64,000 nt of DNA from Actinoplanes lobatus (GCF_014205215.1 NZ_JACHNC010000001.1:2175001-2239000); one strand, 5' to 3'. Positions 25,533 to 34,480 are shown, counted from the first letter of the stretch. Made by a program: numbers and translations. The notes: generated by a model not told the origin, from the letters alone.

Positions 25533-26042
25533 ATGAGGCCCGTACGCACCGCAGCCCGAGCCATGCTGGCATCGATCTTCGTGTTCGACGGCATCCGTGC
25601 CCTGGCCCGCCCCGAGGAGCGGGCTGAAGCGGTCCGCCCGTTCACCGACCGGGTGACGCCGCTGCTGGAGCGCACGGACCCGCGCCTGCCCACCGATCCG
25701 GTCACCCTGGTGCGGGCCAAGGCGGCCGCCGACGTGCTGGCCGGTCTCGCCCTGGCCACCGGGCGGTTCACCCGGCTCTCCGCCGCCGTGCTGGCGGTCG
25801 GCCTGATCCCGCACACCGCGACCGACAAGGGTGACCGCGATCACCTGCTGCGCAATCTCGGTCTGCTCGGCGGGCTGCTGCTCGCCGCCGCCGACACCGA
25901 GGGCCGGCCGAGTCTGCGCTACCGCACCACGCACGCGGTGGATCGCAGCCAGCGGTCGGTGCGCCGAGCCGTGCGCACCGCGAAACGGGAGGCGAGGATC
26001 GCCGCGACGGCCGCCGCCACGGCGCGCAGATTGCCCGGATAA
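25533..26042 (+). CDS. DoxX family membrane protein
   Basis: A 169-residue protein with the DoxX-type arrangement: an N-terminal helix (TAARAMLASIFVFDGIRAL), a central pair of membrane segments (ADVLAGLALATGRFTRLSA, LSAAVLAVGLIPHTA) and NLGLLGGLLLAAAD. A basic C-terminal tail of about 45 residues follows (RSVRRAVRTAKREARIAATA). DoxX proteins are linked to redox or thiol homeostasis, but the function here is unknown. It lies close behind the ATPase gene and may be expressed with it. Confidence 0.78.
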   Translation: MRPVRTAARAMLASIFVFDGIRALARPEERAEAVRPFTDRVTPLLERTDPRLPTDPVTLVRAKAAADVLAGLALATGRFTRLSAAVLAVGLIPHTATDKGDRDHLLRNLGLLGGLLLAAADTEGRPSLRYRTTHAVDRSQRSVRRAVRTAKREARIAATAAATARRLPG

Positions 26043-26222
26043 CAACCTTATCGCGGCGTTTGCGTTAAAGCGGACAAGGGACCGCGCGGTCGGTCTGCGC
26101 CTTCTAAGCTCGCTTCCGCTCGGCTACGACGTGCCGCCGATCCCGACCGCTTCGCCCTTCGTGCGAGCGGCGGGTCGACCGGCAGGCCATGCCGTGCCCG
26201 GTAACGAGACGGGGGTCGCGCC

Positions 26223-27578
26223 ATGCCGGCGAAGCGAAGAGGGGCGCACAACGCTGCGCGCATGCGGTTCGGGCTGGTCGTTCTCGGCGGCCTGCTCACC
26301 CTGGCGGTCATCACTCTCTACCTTCAGCGGTACGCGCTGAGCACCCTCGCCGTGGAACACACCGCCATCCGGGGGTGGCTCGACGGCGCGGACCTGTACG
26401 CCTACCGCGCCCCCGGCAACCAGGCCGGCGCCGCGCTGCCACCCGCACTGGCCATGCTGCTCGCACCCCTGACCCTGCTGCCGCTGCGTGCCGCCGGCTG
26501 GCTGCTGGCCGTGGCCGGGGTGGCGGCTCTCCTGCTGACCACGCTGGTCGTCGCCGGCCCGGTGGCCCGTCGCCACGGTCGCCGCCGCACCCCGTTCGTC
26601 CTGGCCGCGGCCGCGTGCGCGCTGCTCTCCGAACCGGTCCGGGCCACCATCGGCCTGGGCCGCCCGGAGTTGCTGATCCTCGCCCTGCTGGCCGCCGACC
26701 TGATCGCCCTGCGCCGTGCCGAGCGTGCCCGGCACCGCATCCTGGCCGACCTGCCGGGCCCGCGCCGCCGCACCGCCCTGGACCGCGGACCGCACTGGTT
26801 CCCGGACAGGTTCCGTCGTCGTCTGCGCCGGATCTGGATCACCGGCTCGTGGGCGGGCGTGGGCAGCGGTCTGGCCGCCGCGCTCTGCGCCGTACCGTTG
26901 CTCTTCATCGTCTTCCTGCTGCTCACCAAGCAGCGCCGGGCCGCCGTGACGGCCCTGTTCACGGCCGCGGTGGTCACCCTGGCCACGCTGGCGGTGGCTC
27001 CCGACGAGACCCTTTCCTGGTACGGGACGGTCATGTGGGAACTGGACCGCCCCGCCCCGGTCAGCGCCCCGGACAATCAGTCACTGGCCGGTGTGATGGC
27101 CCGTCTCTACGGTTTCCCGGCGCCACCGGTGCTGGTCTGGTTCGCCTTCGGGATGCTGCTGCTCGCCGTGGGCCTCATCCGGGCCCGCTCGGCCCACACC
27201 GACGGCGACGAGGTGGCGGCCTTCACCCTGGTCGGCCTGACCGGCGCCATCACCGGCCCGGTGTCCACCTCGGCCGAGACGCTCTGGCTGCTCCCGGCCG
27301 TTCTGGTGCTCGCCGACACCGGCATGCGCCGCCGCCTGGGTGGCCGGCTGCCCCGTTCCACCCGTCTCACCGGCGGCGCGTTCCTGGCCGGGGCCCTGCT
27401 CGTCTACCTGGCCCTGCTGGCGCCACCGTCCTGGTCGCTGCCCTGGAACATCCCGGCCTTCGCCCTGATCCTGCTGGTCAACACCCTCCCGTGGCGGCAT
27501 GGCACCCCGTCCCTGCCCACCCCGCGCCCGGGCCGCGCCTCCCGCCCCGCGGCGATCCCTCTCCCACGCGGCGGCTGA
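26223..27578 (+). CDS. GT87/DUF2029-like polytopic membrane glycosyltransferase
   Basis: A 451-residue protein with about ten hydrophobic segments and the layout of the actinobacterial polyprenyl-phosphate-mannose-dependent (GT-C fold) transferases. The extracytoplasmic acidic loop near the N terminus (RGWLDGADLYAYRAPGN) takes the place of the usual catalytic acidic motif. SAPDNQSLAGVMARLYG is the NQS motif seen in GT87 proteins. It probably adds mannose or a related sugar to a cell-envelope glycan. A basic N terminus (MPAKRRGAHNAARMRF) precedes the first helix; ATG 26262 is an alternative start. Confidence 0.75.
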   Translation: MPAKRRGAHNAARMRFGLVVLGGLLTLAVITLYLQRYALSTLAVEHTAIRGWLDGADLYAYRAPGNQAGAALPPALAMLLAPLTLLPLRAAGWLLAVAGVAALLLTTLVVAGPVARRHGRRRTPFVLAAAACALLSEPVRATIGLGRPELLILALLAADLIALRRAERARHRILADLPGPRRRTALDRGPHWFPDRFRRRLRRIWITGSWAGVGSGLAAALCAVPLLFIVFLLLTKQRRAAVTALFTAAVVTLATLAVAPDETLSWYGTVMWELDRPAPVSAPDNQSLAGVMARLYGFPAPPVLVWFAFGMLLLAVGLIRARSAHTDGDEVAAFTLVGLTGAITGPVSTSAETLWLLPAVLVLADTGMRRRLGGRLPRSTRLTGGAFLAGALLVYLALLAPPSWSLPWNIPAFALILLVNTLPWRHGTPSLPTPRPGRASRPAAIPLPRGG

Positions 27579-27708
27579 TCCACGGAGCCTGGCCCGCGAT
27601 CTCAGCCCGGCGGGCGCGGCACGGGCTTGAATGGCACCCGGCTCGCGGTGCGCTACGGGACTGCCATTGTTCGTCGAGGGCTGGCACTCTCGTACGAAAT
27701 CGTGGGTT

Positions 27709-28158
27709 TTAAGGGCAGTTGACCCATTCTTCGGTGCCGTCGTGGAAGACCTGGCGTTTCCAGATCGGCAGGCGGGCCTTGGCCTCGTCGACCAGGCGGG
27801 CGCACGCGGCGAAAGCGGCCGCGCGATGCGCGGTGCTGACCGAGGCGACCAGGGCGACGTCGCCGATCTGGAGGGTTCCGATGCGGTGTGAGACGGCCAC
27901 CGCGTAGACCGCCGGGTCAGCGGCGATCTCTGACGCCACCTCGCGGAGGATGGCGGCGGCGGTGGGGTGACCCTCGTACTCCAGGAGGGTGACGCCGCGA
28001 CCGTGGTCATGATCGCGGACCACGCCCTGGAACGAGACCACCGCACCGGCCCGGGGGTCGGCGACGTCGGCCTCGTGAGCGGCCAGATCGAGCGGTGCGT
28101 CGATCACCTCGGCCCGGATGACGCCGGCGCCGGTCTCGGTGGGGTTCTCGGTGGTCAC
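27709..28158 (-). CDS. moaE: Molybdopterin synthase large subunit MoaE
   Basis: A 149-residue catalytic subunit that converts precursor Z to molybdopterin using sulfur carried by MoaD. Family signatures are GAVVSFQGVVRDHDHGRGV, LEYEGHPTAA, HRIGTLQIGD and the C-terminal lysine-rich LPIWKRQVFHDGTEEWVNCP. The GTG start overlaps the moeA stop (GTGA), so translation is coupled at the end of the moaC-mog-moeA-moaE operon. Confidence 0.94.
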   Translation of the reverse strand: MTTENPTETGAGVIRAEVIDAPLDLAAHEADVADPRAGAVVSFQGVVRDHDHGRGVTLLEYEGHPTAAAILREVASEIAADPAVYAVAVSHRIGTLQIGDVALVASVSTAHRAAAFAACARLVDEAKARLPIWKRQVFHDGTEEWVNCP

Positions 28159-29372
28159 GGGCGCTCCCCGGGCGTCAGCGGAAGGGGCAGGAATCCGATG
28201 GTGTCGCCGGCGGCGGCCTGGGTGCCGGGGCGGACGACGGCGAAGCCGTGGGAGTTGGCGAGGCCGCGCAGCATGGCCGAGCCGACGTGGCCGACCGGGG
28301 TGGCGGTCCGGCCGGTGGTGTCGAGCGCGGCGAGGGCCAGGTGGGTGAAGTCGCCGCGGCCGGCGATCCTCGTGCCCGCGGTGACCTGCGGCAGTGGGGG
28401 CAGATCGCGGCCGCGCAGGCCGGCCAGCAGCGGCGCGACCAGGGTGACCAGGGCGATGATCGCGGATTGCGGGTTTCCGGGGAGGCCGGCGAGGAAGCGC
28501 GGGCGTCCGTCCGGGCCGGGCACCCGGGCCAGGAGCATCGGGAAGCCGGGGCGCACCGCGACGGTGTTGACGATGTACTCGGCGCCCAGCTCGGCGAGGG
28601 CGGGGTGCAGGTGGTCGACCGGGCCGTGCATGGTGCCGCCGGTGGTGCAGACCAGGTCGGCGGTGTCGAGGGCGGACCGGATGGCGTCGAGGTGTGCGTC
28701 GAGCGTGTCCTTGACCGGGCCGGTGACCGTGCCCACTCCTGCGCCGTAACGGCGCAGCCAGGACGGCACCTGCGGGCCGAGCGAGTCGCGGACCCGGCCG
28801 TTGCCGGGCGGGCCCGCGGTGAGCAGTTCGTCGCCGAAGACCAGGAGTGCGGCGCGCGGGACCGGGCGGACCTGGAGGGTCTCGTAGCCGCAGGTGGCGG
28901 CGACACCGATGACCGCCGGGTCGATCGCCGTGCCGGCGGGTAGCAACTCCTCGCCGCGGTGCGCCTCCTCGCCGGGCAGGCGCCAGTCGGGGACGGCCCT
29001 CGGTTCGCCGGTGACCCGGCCGTCCGGGCCGGTTGCCGAGTCCTCGATCCGGACCAGGGCGGTGGCGCCCTCCGGCACCATGGCGCCGGTGGCGATCTCG
29101 ACGCAGTCGCCGTCCGTGGTGAGCGGGGGCGGGGTGCCGCCGGCCAGGACCCGGCCGACCGGGCGCCAGGGCGCCGGACCGCGGACCGCCCAACCGTCGA
29201 TGCTCGAGGTGGGGAAGGCCGGCAGGTCGGTGAGGGCGCGCAGCGGCTCGGCCAGGGTCCGGCCGTCGGCCTCGCCCAGCGGAATCTCCTCGGCGCCGCC
29301 CGCCGCGGCCTGCCCCGCCGCGAAGGCGAGGGCTCGGGCCAGTTCCCAGTCCACAGGGGTCGACTCGGTCAC
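28155..29372 (-). CDS. moeA: Molybdopterin molybdotransferase MoeA
   Basis: A 405-residue enzyme that inserts molybdate into adenylylated molybdopterin. The N-terminal region carries LPAFPTSSIDGWAVRG and EIATGAMVPEGATALVRIED. The central MPT-binding domain has CTTGGTMHGPVDHLHPALAELG (TTGGTS-like, with M in place of the usual S-type residue) and AGLPGNPQSA. The C-terminal domain is the barrel at about residues 330-405. It is the third gene of the cofactor operon. A 61-base gap separates it from mog, and the gap contains a partial copy of the mog 3' end. Confidence 0.93.
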   Translation of the reverse strand: MTESTPVDWELARALAFAAGQAAAGGAEEIPLGEADGRTLAEPLRALTDLPAFPTSSIDGWAVRGPAPWRPVGRVLAGGTPPPLTTDGDCVEIATGAMVPEGATALVRIEDSATGPDGRVTGEPRAVPDWRLPGEEAHRGEELLPAGTAIDPAVIGVAATCGYETLQVRPVPRAALLVFGDELLTAGPPGNGRVRDSLGPQVPSWLRRYGAGVGTVTGPVKDTLDAHLDAIRSALDTADLVCTTGGTMHGPVDHLHPALAELGAEYIVNTVAVRPGFPMLLARVPGPDGRPRFLAGLPGNPQSAIIALVTLVAPLLAGLRGRDLPPLPQVTAGTRIAGRGDFTHLALAALDTTGRTATPVGHVGSAMLRGLANSHGFAVVRPGTQAAAGDTIGFLPLPLTPGERP

Positions 29373-29388
29373 CGGCGAAGCCTATCGC

Positions 29389-29453
29389 TCAGTGGTCGCC
29401 GCCCCGGAGTTGGTCCGGATCTGGTTCGAAGCGTCAGTGGTCGCCGCCCCGGA
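29389..29453. repeat. Direct repeat of the mog 3' end
   Basis: Twenty bases at 29389-29408 (TCAGTGGTCGCCGCCCCGGA) recur exactly at 29434-29453, where they encode the last codons and stop of mog. GGATCTGGT is also repeated. This is a local 45-base duplication lying in the mog-moeA spacer. Confidence 0.8.
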
Positions 29454-29907
29454 TCTGGTCCACGGTGTGCGCGAGCAGCGGCCCGAGCACGGCCAGCCCG
29501 TCCTTGGCGCCGCCGGTCGAGCCGGGGAGATTCACGATCAGGGTGCGGCCGGCCACCCCGGCGAGCCCGCGGGAGAGAGCGGCGGCGGGGACCCGGTCGC
29601 GGCTGTGGGCGCGGATCGCCTCGGCGATGCCGGGGATCTCGAAGTCGAGCAGCCCGCGGGTGGCCTCCGGCGTGCGGTCGGTTGGTGTTACGCCGGTTCC
29701 GCCGCTGGTCAGGACCACGTCGACGCCGTCGGCGACGGCGGTGCGAAGCGCTTCGGCGACCGGGTCACCGTCCGGTACGACAACCGGCTCGCCCACCTCG
29801 CAGCCGAGCTCGCGCAGCCCGGTGACGAGCCGGGGGCCGCTGGTGTCGGCGTAGACCCCGGCCGCGGCCCGGTTGGAGGCGACGATCACGCGGGCCCGGA
29901 TGGTCAC
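29434..29907 (-). CDS. mog: MogA/MoaB family molybdopterin adenylyltransferase
   Basis: A 157-residue protein that adenylylates molybdopterin to prepare it for molybdate insertion by MoeA. Family motifs are RARVIVASNRAAAG, VVLTSGGTGVTPTDRTPEA and LIVNLPGSTGGAKDGL. GTG 29907 is the likely start because it overlaps the moaC stop (GTGA). The longer frame begins inside moaC. In actinobacteria this gene is often called moaB or mog without distinction. Confidence 0.92.
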   Translation of the reverse strand: MTIRARVIVASNRAAAGVYADTSGPRLVTGLRELGCEVGEPVVVPDGDPVAEALRTAVADGVDVVLTSGGTGVTPTDRTPEATRGLLDFEIPGIAEAIRAHSRDRVPAAALSRGLAGVAGRTLIVNLPGSTGGAKDGLAVLGPLLAHTVDQIRGGDH

Positions 29908-30395
29908 GGCCGGTCCTCCGGGCGGATCCACTCGCCGGTCTTGCCGCCCTCTTTGCGCAGCACCCGGACCGATTCGATGCTGGCCGCCGGGTCCACCGCC
30001 TTGATCATGTCGATGAGCGCGAGGCCGGCCGTGGCGACGGCGGTGAGCGCTTCCATCTCGACGCCGGTCCGGTCGGCGGTCTTGGTGATCGCGGTGATCT
30101 CGACCGTGGTGGCGGTGGGCTCCAGTTCGACCTTCACGCCGTGCAACCCGATCGGGTGGCAGAGCGGAATCAGGTCGGGTGTCCGCTTCGCGCCCATGAT
30201 CCCGGCCAGCCGGGCCACCGCGAGCGCGTCGCCCTTGGGCAGGCCGTCACGGCGCAGCAGGTCGATGACCTCAGCGGTGGTACGGACCCGGCCGGCCGCG
30301 ACGGCACGGCGGTCGCTCACGGTTTTGCCGGAAACGTCGACCATCCGGGCGGCGCCGGTCTCGTCAACGTGGGTGAGTTGGCTTTCCTGGGGCAT
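29904..30395 (-). CDS. moaC: Cyclic pyranopterin monophosphate synthase MoaC
   Basis: A 163-residue enzyme that completes precursor Z from the MoaA product. Motifs are LTHVDETGAARMVDVSGK, the substrate-binding LIPLCHPIGLHGVKV, GVEMEALTAVATAGLALIDM and IKAVDPAASI, with the conserved KSGG region as LRKEGGKTGEW. It is first in the operon moaC-mog-moeA-moaE. A TAGGCT at 30402-30407 on this strand lies 6 bases before the ATG, and no ribosome site is seen, so the transcript may be leaderless. Confidence 0.95.
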   Translation of the reverse strand: MPQESQLTHVDETGAARMVDVSGKTVSDRRAVAAGRVRTTAEVIDLLRRDGLPKGDALAVARLAGIMGAKRTPDLIPLCHPIGLHGVKVELEPTATTVEITAITKTADRTGVEMEALTAVATAGLALIDMIKAVDPAASIESVRVLRKEGGKTGEWIRPEDRP

Positions 30396-30768
30396 ACCGG
30401 AAGCCTAGTTCGTTTGCCCTTCACATCTTGTCCACACTGCTCAGGGGGCATCTAGGTGGTAACGAAATAGAATTCGTCACGGCTGGACGATGCGATTCTC
30501 ATCGCAATGAGTTTCCATTCAGAAACTGTCCGTGATGGCGTGGCAGGCTATTGCCGCATACTGCGCATACCGACACGATCTGCTGGAAATCAGCGTTACA
30601 CGCGCCTAACTTATCCCCTGTCAGGACGACAGCGGACAAAGTGGAGGAAACGCCATGTACGGCGAAAAAGAGTGGGGCTGAAAATCGCGTAATGCGCGGA
30701 CAGACGCTTATCAATTAGGTTGAGCCTTGAGCGACGATCCGGTCGCGCTCGGCTACGACAAGGAATCG
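30396..30768 (+). promoter_or_regulatory. AT-richer leader region upstream of the GGDEF-EAL gene, with a short uORF
   Basis: This 373-base spacer is clearly lower in GC than its surroundings. It holds the divergent moaC promoter and the leader of the c-di-GMP gene. Inside it, GGAGG at 30643-30647 lies 7 bases before an ATG at 30655. That ATG opens a reading frame of 8 codons (MYGEKEWG) ending at 30681. The arrangement resembles a leader peptide or upstream ORF. No riboswitch consensus could be recognised by eye. Confidence 0.45.
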
Positions 30769-33264
30769 ATGACTCGCACACGAGGCGACGAAAACGTGAC
30801 CGATCAGCGGCTTCGGCTGCTCATCGGTCTCGTCGTCGTTCTGGGGGTCTGCGCCACCGCGGGCTTCCTGGCGTACGCGCTGAGCCTCCCCGGCCCACCC
30901 CCGCACCCACTGGTCCTGGCCGTCTTCGGCGCCGGCCTGATCATCGCCAACCGGGTCCGGGTGCACGTCCGCGTCAAGTCCAACGTCGACAGCAACACCT
31001 GGGGCGAGGTCCCGGTCCTGATCGGACTGACGCTGATCCCGGCGCCCTGGGTGGTGTTCTGCACGATTGCCGCGATCACCGTGATCCGCTGCCTGAGCTG
31101 GCTCGGGCCGCAGAAGACCGCGTTCGGCATCGCCAAGGGCGCGCTCACCACCGGTGCGGCGGCGGCCGTCTTCCTGTTCTTCGACGTCCAGCCGGATCTG
31201 GTCCGGCCACCCTTCCCGATGCTCCCGATCGTGGCGGCGCTGATCGCCTTCATCGTGGTCGACCACCTCGCCTTCGTACCGGTGCTGTCGGTCGCGACCG
31301 GCGGCAGCCTGTGGCAGGTCGCGCTGCACGACTGGACCACCAAGCTCATCCTGCATCTCGGTGAGCTGGCGGCCACCCTGATCGTCGTCGGCGTGCTGGC
31401 CACCGGCACGAACCCGCTGCTCCTGCTGGTCGTCCCACTCGTTGTGGTGTGCATGCACCTGTGGCAGTCCCGCAGCGTCCGGACCCGGGAGGAACGGGAG
31501 TCGTGGCAGCGTCTGGCCAAGGCGACCGACGAGCTCAACGCGGTGGACCTCACCCAGGTGCTGCACTCGGCGACGACGCGGGCCGCGCAGATCTTCTCGG
31601 CGGTGGAGGCGGCCATCGACCTGGCCGCCCGGACCGTACGCGCCACCGAGACACACGTCCTCGCCGACGGCCCGCTGCTGGTCACCACACCTTCGCCGCC
31701 CGACGAGACCACCGTCGACCTGGTGGCGCACGACGGCAGCGTCCGGGTCGGGGTGCTGCGCCTGCGGTTCGGCGGGACGGTCCGGCTCACCGAGGTCGAG
31801 CAGTACAAGCTGCGTACCTTCGCGTCGGCGGTGTGCACCGCCATCCGGAACGCCCAGGCGTACGCCGAACTGGCCCGCATCGCCGCGGAGAACGCGCATG
31901 CCGCCGCACACGACCCGCTCACCGGCCTGGCCAACCGCCGCCGGCTGTACGAACACGCCGACCGTCTCTTCCGGTCCACCGCCCACACCGGCCTCTTCGC
32001 CCTGCTGCTGATCGACCTGAACCACTTCAAGGAGGTCAACGACACGCTCGGGCACGCCGCCGGCGACGAGGTGCTGCGCCAGGTGGCCGGCCGGCTGCGG
32101 GACGCGGCCGCCCCCGGTGACCTGGTCGCCCGGCTCGGCGGTGACGAGTTCGCGGTGCTGCTCACCGCTCTGCCGACGCCCGCGCTGGCCGGGCACCGGG
32201 CCACCGGCATGCTCGCCGCCCTGGACGCCGGCATCGAGGTCGAGGGCATGCAGCTGACCGTCGAGGCGGCCGGCGGCATCGCCCTGGCCGCCGGCACCGG
32301 CAGCGTCGAGGAGCTGATGCGCCGCGCCGACATCGCCATGTACCAGGCGAAACGCGCCGGCGAACCGACCTTCGTCTACGCCCACTCCCGGGACACCGCC
32401 GACCTGGACCGGCTGGTGCTCACCGGCGAGTTGCGGCGCGCGGTGGCCGAGCACGAGTTCACCGTCGACTTCCAGCCGATCGTCGACCTGGGCAGCGGCG
32501 AGGTGGTCGCGGCCGAGGCGCTGGCCCGGTGGCGGCACCCCCAGCAGGGCAATCTCACTCCGGTGCAGTTCCTCGAGACGGTCGAACGGTCCGGGCAGCT
32601 GCCGGCGTTCGCCGACGCGGTGCTGGAGCAGTCGCTGCTCGCCCTCCAGACCTGGCGGGAGGCGGGCTTCGACCTGCCGGTCGCCGTGAACGTGTCGCCG
32701 CGCAGCCTGCTCGACCCGAAATTCCCGGCGGCCGTGCTGACCCGGCTGTCCCGGCACGACGTCCCGGCGAACCGGCTGGTCCTCGAACTCACCGAGACCC
32801 TCACCGTGAGTCAGCTCGACGTGGTCGAACGAACCCTCGCCGAGCTGCGCAACGCCGGTGTCAAGCTGGCCATCGACGACTTCGGCACCGGTGTCTCGTC
32901 GCTCTCCGTGCTCTCCCGGATCCCGGTGCACCAACTCAAGATCGACCGGGAGTTCGTGGCCGGGGTGGAGACCTCGGCGGAGGCGGCCGCCGTCATCCGC
33001 ACCACCGTCGACCTGGCCCGCAACCTGCACCTCACGGTCGTCGCCGAAGGCGTCGAGAGCGAACCGCAACGGCACGCCCTCTGGCAGCTCGGCTGCACGG
33101 CCGGGCAGGGACACCTGTTCGCCCGGCCGTACTCGGCGGTCCGATTCCTCAGCGTCCTGCGGCGCGGCTCGGGCGGACGGCCGGGCGTGCTGGCGGTGGC
33201 ACTGCACGACGGGGGTTCGGTGGTCCGGCTGCCTGTGCGCCGTCTGCCAAACTTGCCCGCGTGA
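30769..33264 (+). CDS. Membrane-bound GGDEF-EAL c-di-GMP synthase/phosphodiesterase
   Basis: An 831-residue protein with five to six N-terminal membrane helices (about 12-225), a GAF-like cytosolic region (about 245-375), a GGDEF domain (HDPLTGLANRRRL then RLGGDEFAVLL) and an EAL domain (about 550-800). The GGDEF active site is intact. The EAL metal and catalytic residues are visible in AEALARW, VNVSPRS, LELTET, AIDDFGTG, QLKIDREF and AEGVES, so both activities are possible. It should tune c-di-GMP, which controls development in filamentous actinobacteria. AAGGA precedes ATG 30769; TTG 30727 and GTG 30796 are alternatives. Confidence 0.93.
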   Translation: MTRTRGDENVTDQRLRLLIGLVVVLGVCATAGFLAYALSLPGPPPHPLVLAVFGAGLIIANRVRVHVRVKSNVDSNTWGEVPVLIGLTLIPAPWVVFCTIAAITVIRCLSWLGPQKTAFGIAKGALTTGAAAAVFLFFDVQPDLVRPPFPMLPIVAALIAFIVVDHLAFVPVLSVATGGSLWQVALHDWTTKLILHLGELAATLIVVGVLATGTNPLLLLVVPLVVVCMHLWQSRSVRTREERESWQRLAKATDELNAVDLTQVLHSATTRAAQIFSAVEAAIDLAARTVRATETHVLADGPLLVTTPSPPDETTVDLVAHDGSVRVGVLRLRFGGTVRLTEVEQYKLRTFASAVCTAIRNAQAYAELARIAAENAHAAAHDPLTGLANRRRLYEHADRLFRSTAHTGLFALLLIDLNHFKEVNDTLGHAAGDEVLRQVAGRLRDAAAPGDLVARLGGDEFAVLLTALPTPALAGHRATGMLAALDAGIEVEGMQLTVEAAGGIALAAGTGSVEELMRRADIAMYQAKRAGEPTFVYAHSRDTADLDRLVLTGELRRAVAEHEFTVDFQPIVDLGSGEVVAAEALARWRHPQQGNLTPVQFLETVERSGQLPAFADAVLEQSLLALQTWREAGFDLPVAVNVSPRSLLDPKFPAAVLTRLSRHDVPANRLVLELTETLTVSQLDVVERTLAELRNAGVKLAIDDFGTGVSSLSVLSRIPVHQLKIDREFVAGVETSAEAAAVIRTTVDLARNLHLTVVAEGVESEPQRHALWQLGCTAGQGHLFARPYSAVRFLSVLRRGSGGRPGVLAVALHDGGSVVRLPVRRLPNLPA

Positions 33265-34457
33265 CCAAGCCGTCCGATCGGGCCGTCGATCTGCTCCTCT
33301 ACACGATCTCCGCGGTCTTCGCGCTGGTCACCGCCCTCACGTCGACGCTGCTGCCACACCGGGCGTGGGGCGCGATCGCCGCCTGCGGCTATCTGGCCGC
33401 GGCACTGCTCGTGTACGTGGTGGGCCGTCGCGACATCCTGACCTGGGCCACCTGGGGAGCGGTGGCGATGCTTCCGCTCGTCGTGCAGGCGGCGCAGCGG
33501 GCCGGTGGGCGTACCGACCGGGCCCAGGAGGAGGTGGTCGTCGTCGAGCACATGGGTGAATCGCTGCTGCACACCGGCACGCCCTACCTGAGCCGCGCCG
33601 AGATCGCCGCCATCCCGCTCGACGAACGCCTGCTCGGCTACCGCCCCTACCAACCCGGCATGTCCCTCTTCGGGCTGCCCCGGGCCATCGCGGGTGATCA
33701 CTGGTGGACCGACGCCCGCATCTGGTTCGCGATCGTCACGGTGGCCGCGCTGGTTGCCGCCGTCACCCTTCTGCGTCCGTCAAACCCCTCGATCGTACGG
33801 GCGATGCAGGCGGCCACCGTCCTGCCCGTGACGGCGCTGACCCTCGCCACCGGTGGGGACGACATCCCCGTACTGGCGCTGTGCCTGCTGGCCCTGGCCC
33901 TGTTCGCGAGCGGCCGCCCCGGATGGGCCGGAGTCGCCGTCGGCGCGGCCGCCGGGCTCAAACTCTTCGCGCTCCCCGTGGTGGCCGTCCTCGCGGCGCT
34001 GTCCATCGCCACCGGCACCTGGCGGCGCCTGCTGCCCGGCGCCCTCGGCATCCCGGTGCTCGCCGTGCTCCCGCCCCTGCTGGTGAACCCCGACGCCCTC
34101 ATCGAGAACGTCTTCCGCTTCACCCTCGGACACGGCCTCGTGACGAGCCCCGCACAGTCCCCGTTCCCCGGGTACCTGATCTCCCAGGCGGTTCCCGGCG
34201 GCCGCTACATCGCCGCCGGGCTGCTCGTGGCCGCGGCCGCCGTCATCGGGGTGCTCCTGGTGCGCCGCCCACCGCGTACCGCTGCCACCGCCGCCCTCTT
34301 CTGCGGATACGGGCTTCTCGCCGCGATCCTGTTGATGCCCACGACACGGTTCGGCTACCTGCTCTACCCGGTCGCCCTACTGCTCTGGGCGCCCGCCCTG
34401 CGGATGTTCTCCGGTCGCACTCAGCAAGCACACAGCTTCTTCCGCCCCACGGCATGA
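33261..34457 (+). CDS. GT87/DUF2029-like polytopic membrane protein
   Basis: A 398-residue protein with about nine hydrophobic segments, in the general style of GT-C mannosyltransferases. The first large extracytoplasmic loop holds EHMGESLLHTGTPYLSRAEI and GYRPYQPGMSLFGLPRA (the Y-P-G motif region common in DUF2029 proteins). GAAAGLKLFALPVV resembles the GxxxxLK segment of GT87 proteins. The GTG start overlaps the upstream stop (GTGA). This couples it to the c-di-GMP gene and suggests an envelope or exopolysaccharide output. The family is probable; the sugar is unknown. Confidence 0.72.
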   Translation: MTKPSDRAVDLLLYTISAVFALVTALTSTLLPHRAWGAIAACGYLAAALLVYVVGRRDILTWATWGAVAMLPLVVQAAQRAGGRTDRAQEEVVVVEHMGESLLHTGTPYLSRAEIAAIPLDERLLGYRPYQPGMSLFGLPRAIAGDHWWTDARIWFAIVTVAALVAAVTLLRPSNPSIVRAMQAATVLPVTALTLATGGDDIPVLALCLLALALFASGRPGWAGVAVGAAAGLKLFALPVVAVLAALSIATGTWRRLLPGALGIPVLAVLPPLLVNPDALIENVFRFTLGHGLVTSPAQSPFPGYLISQAVPGGRYIAAGLLVAAAAVIGVLLVRRPPRTAATAALFCGYGLLAAILLMPTTRFGYLLYPVALLLWAPALRMFSGRTQQAHSFFRPTA

Positions 34458-34467
34458 CACAGCCTTG

Positions 34468-34473
34468 TACCGT
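34468..34473 (+). promoter_or_regulatory. Probable -10 element (TACCGT) for a leaderless transcript
   Basis: TACCGT fits TANNNT and ends 7 bases before ATG 34481, which has no ribosome site. The gene may have its own leaderless promoter in addition to read-through from upstream. Confidence 0.4.
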
Positions 34474-34480
34474 CATTGAA

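Noticed and set aside
30396..30768. c-di-GMP (GEMM) riboswitch before the GGDEF-EAL gene
   Set aside because: I could not find the conserved GEMM core or its tetraloop receptor by eye. The region is described as a leader only.
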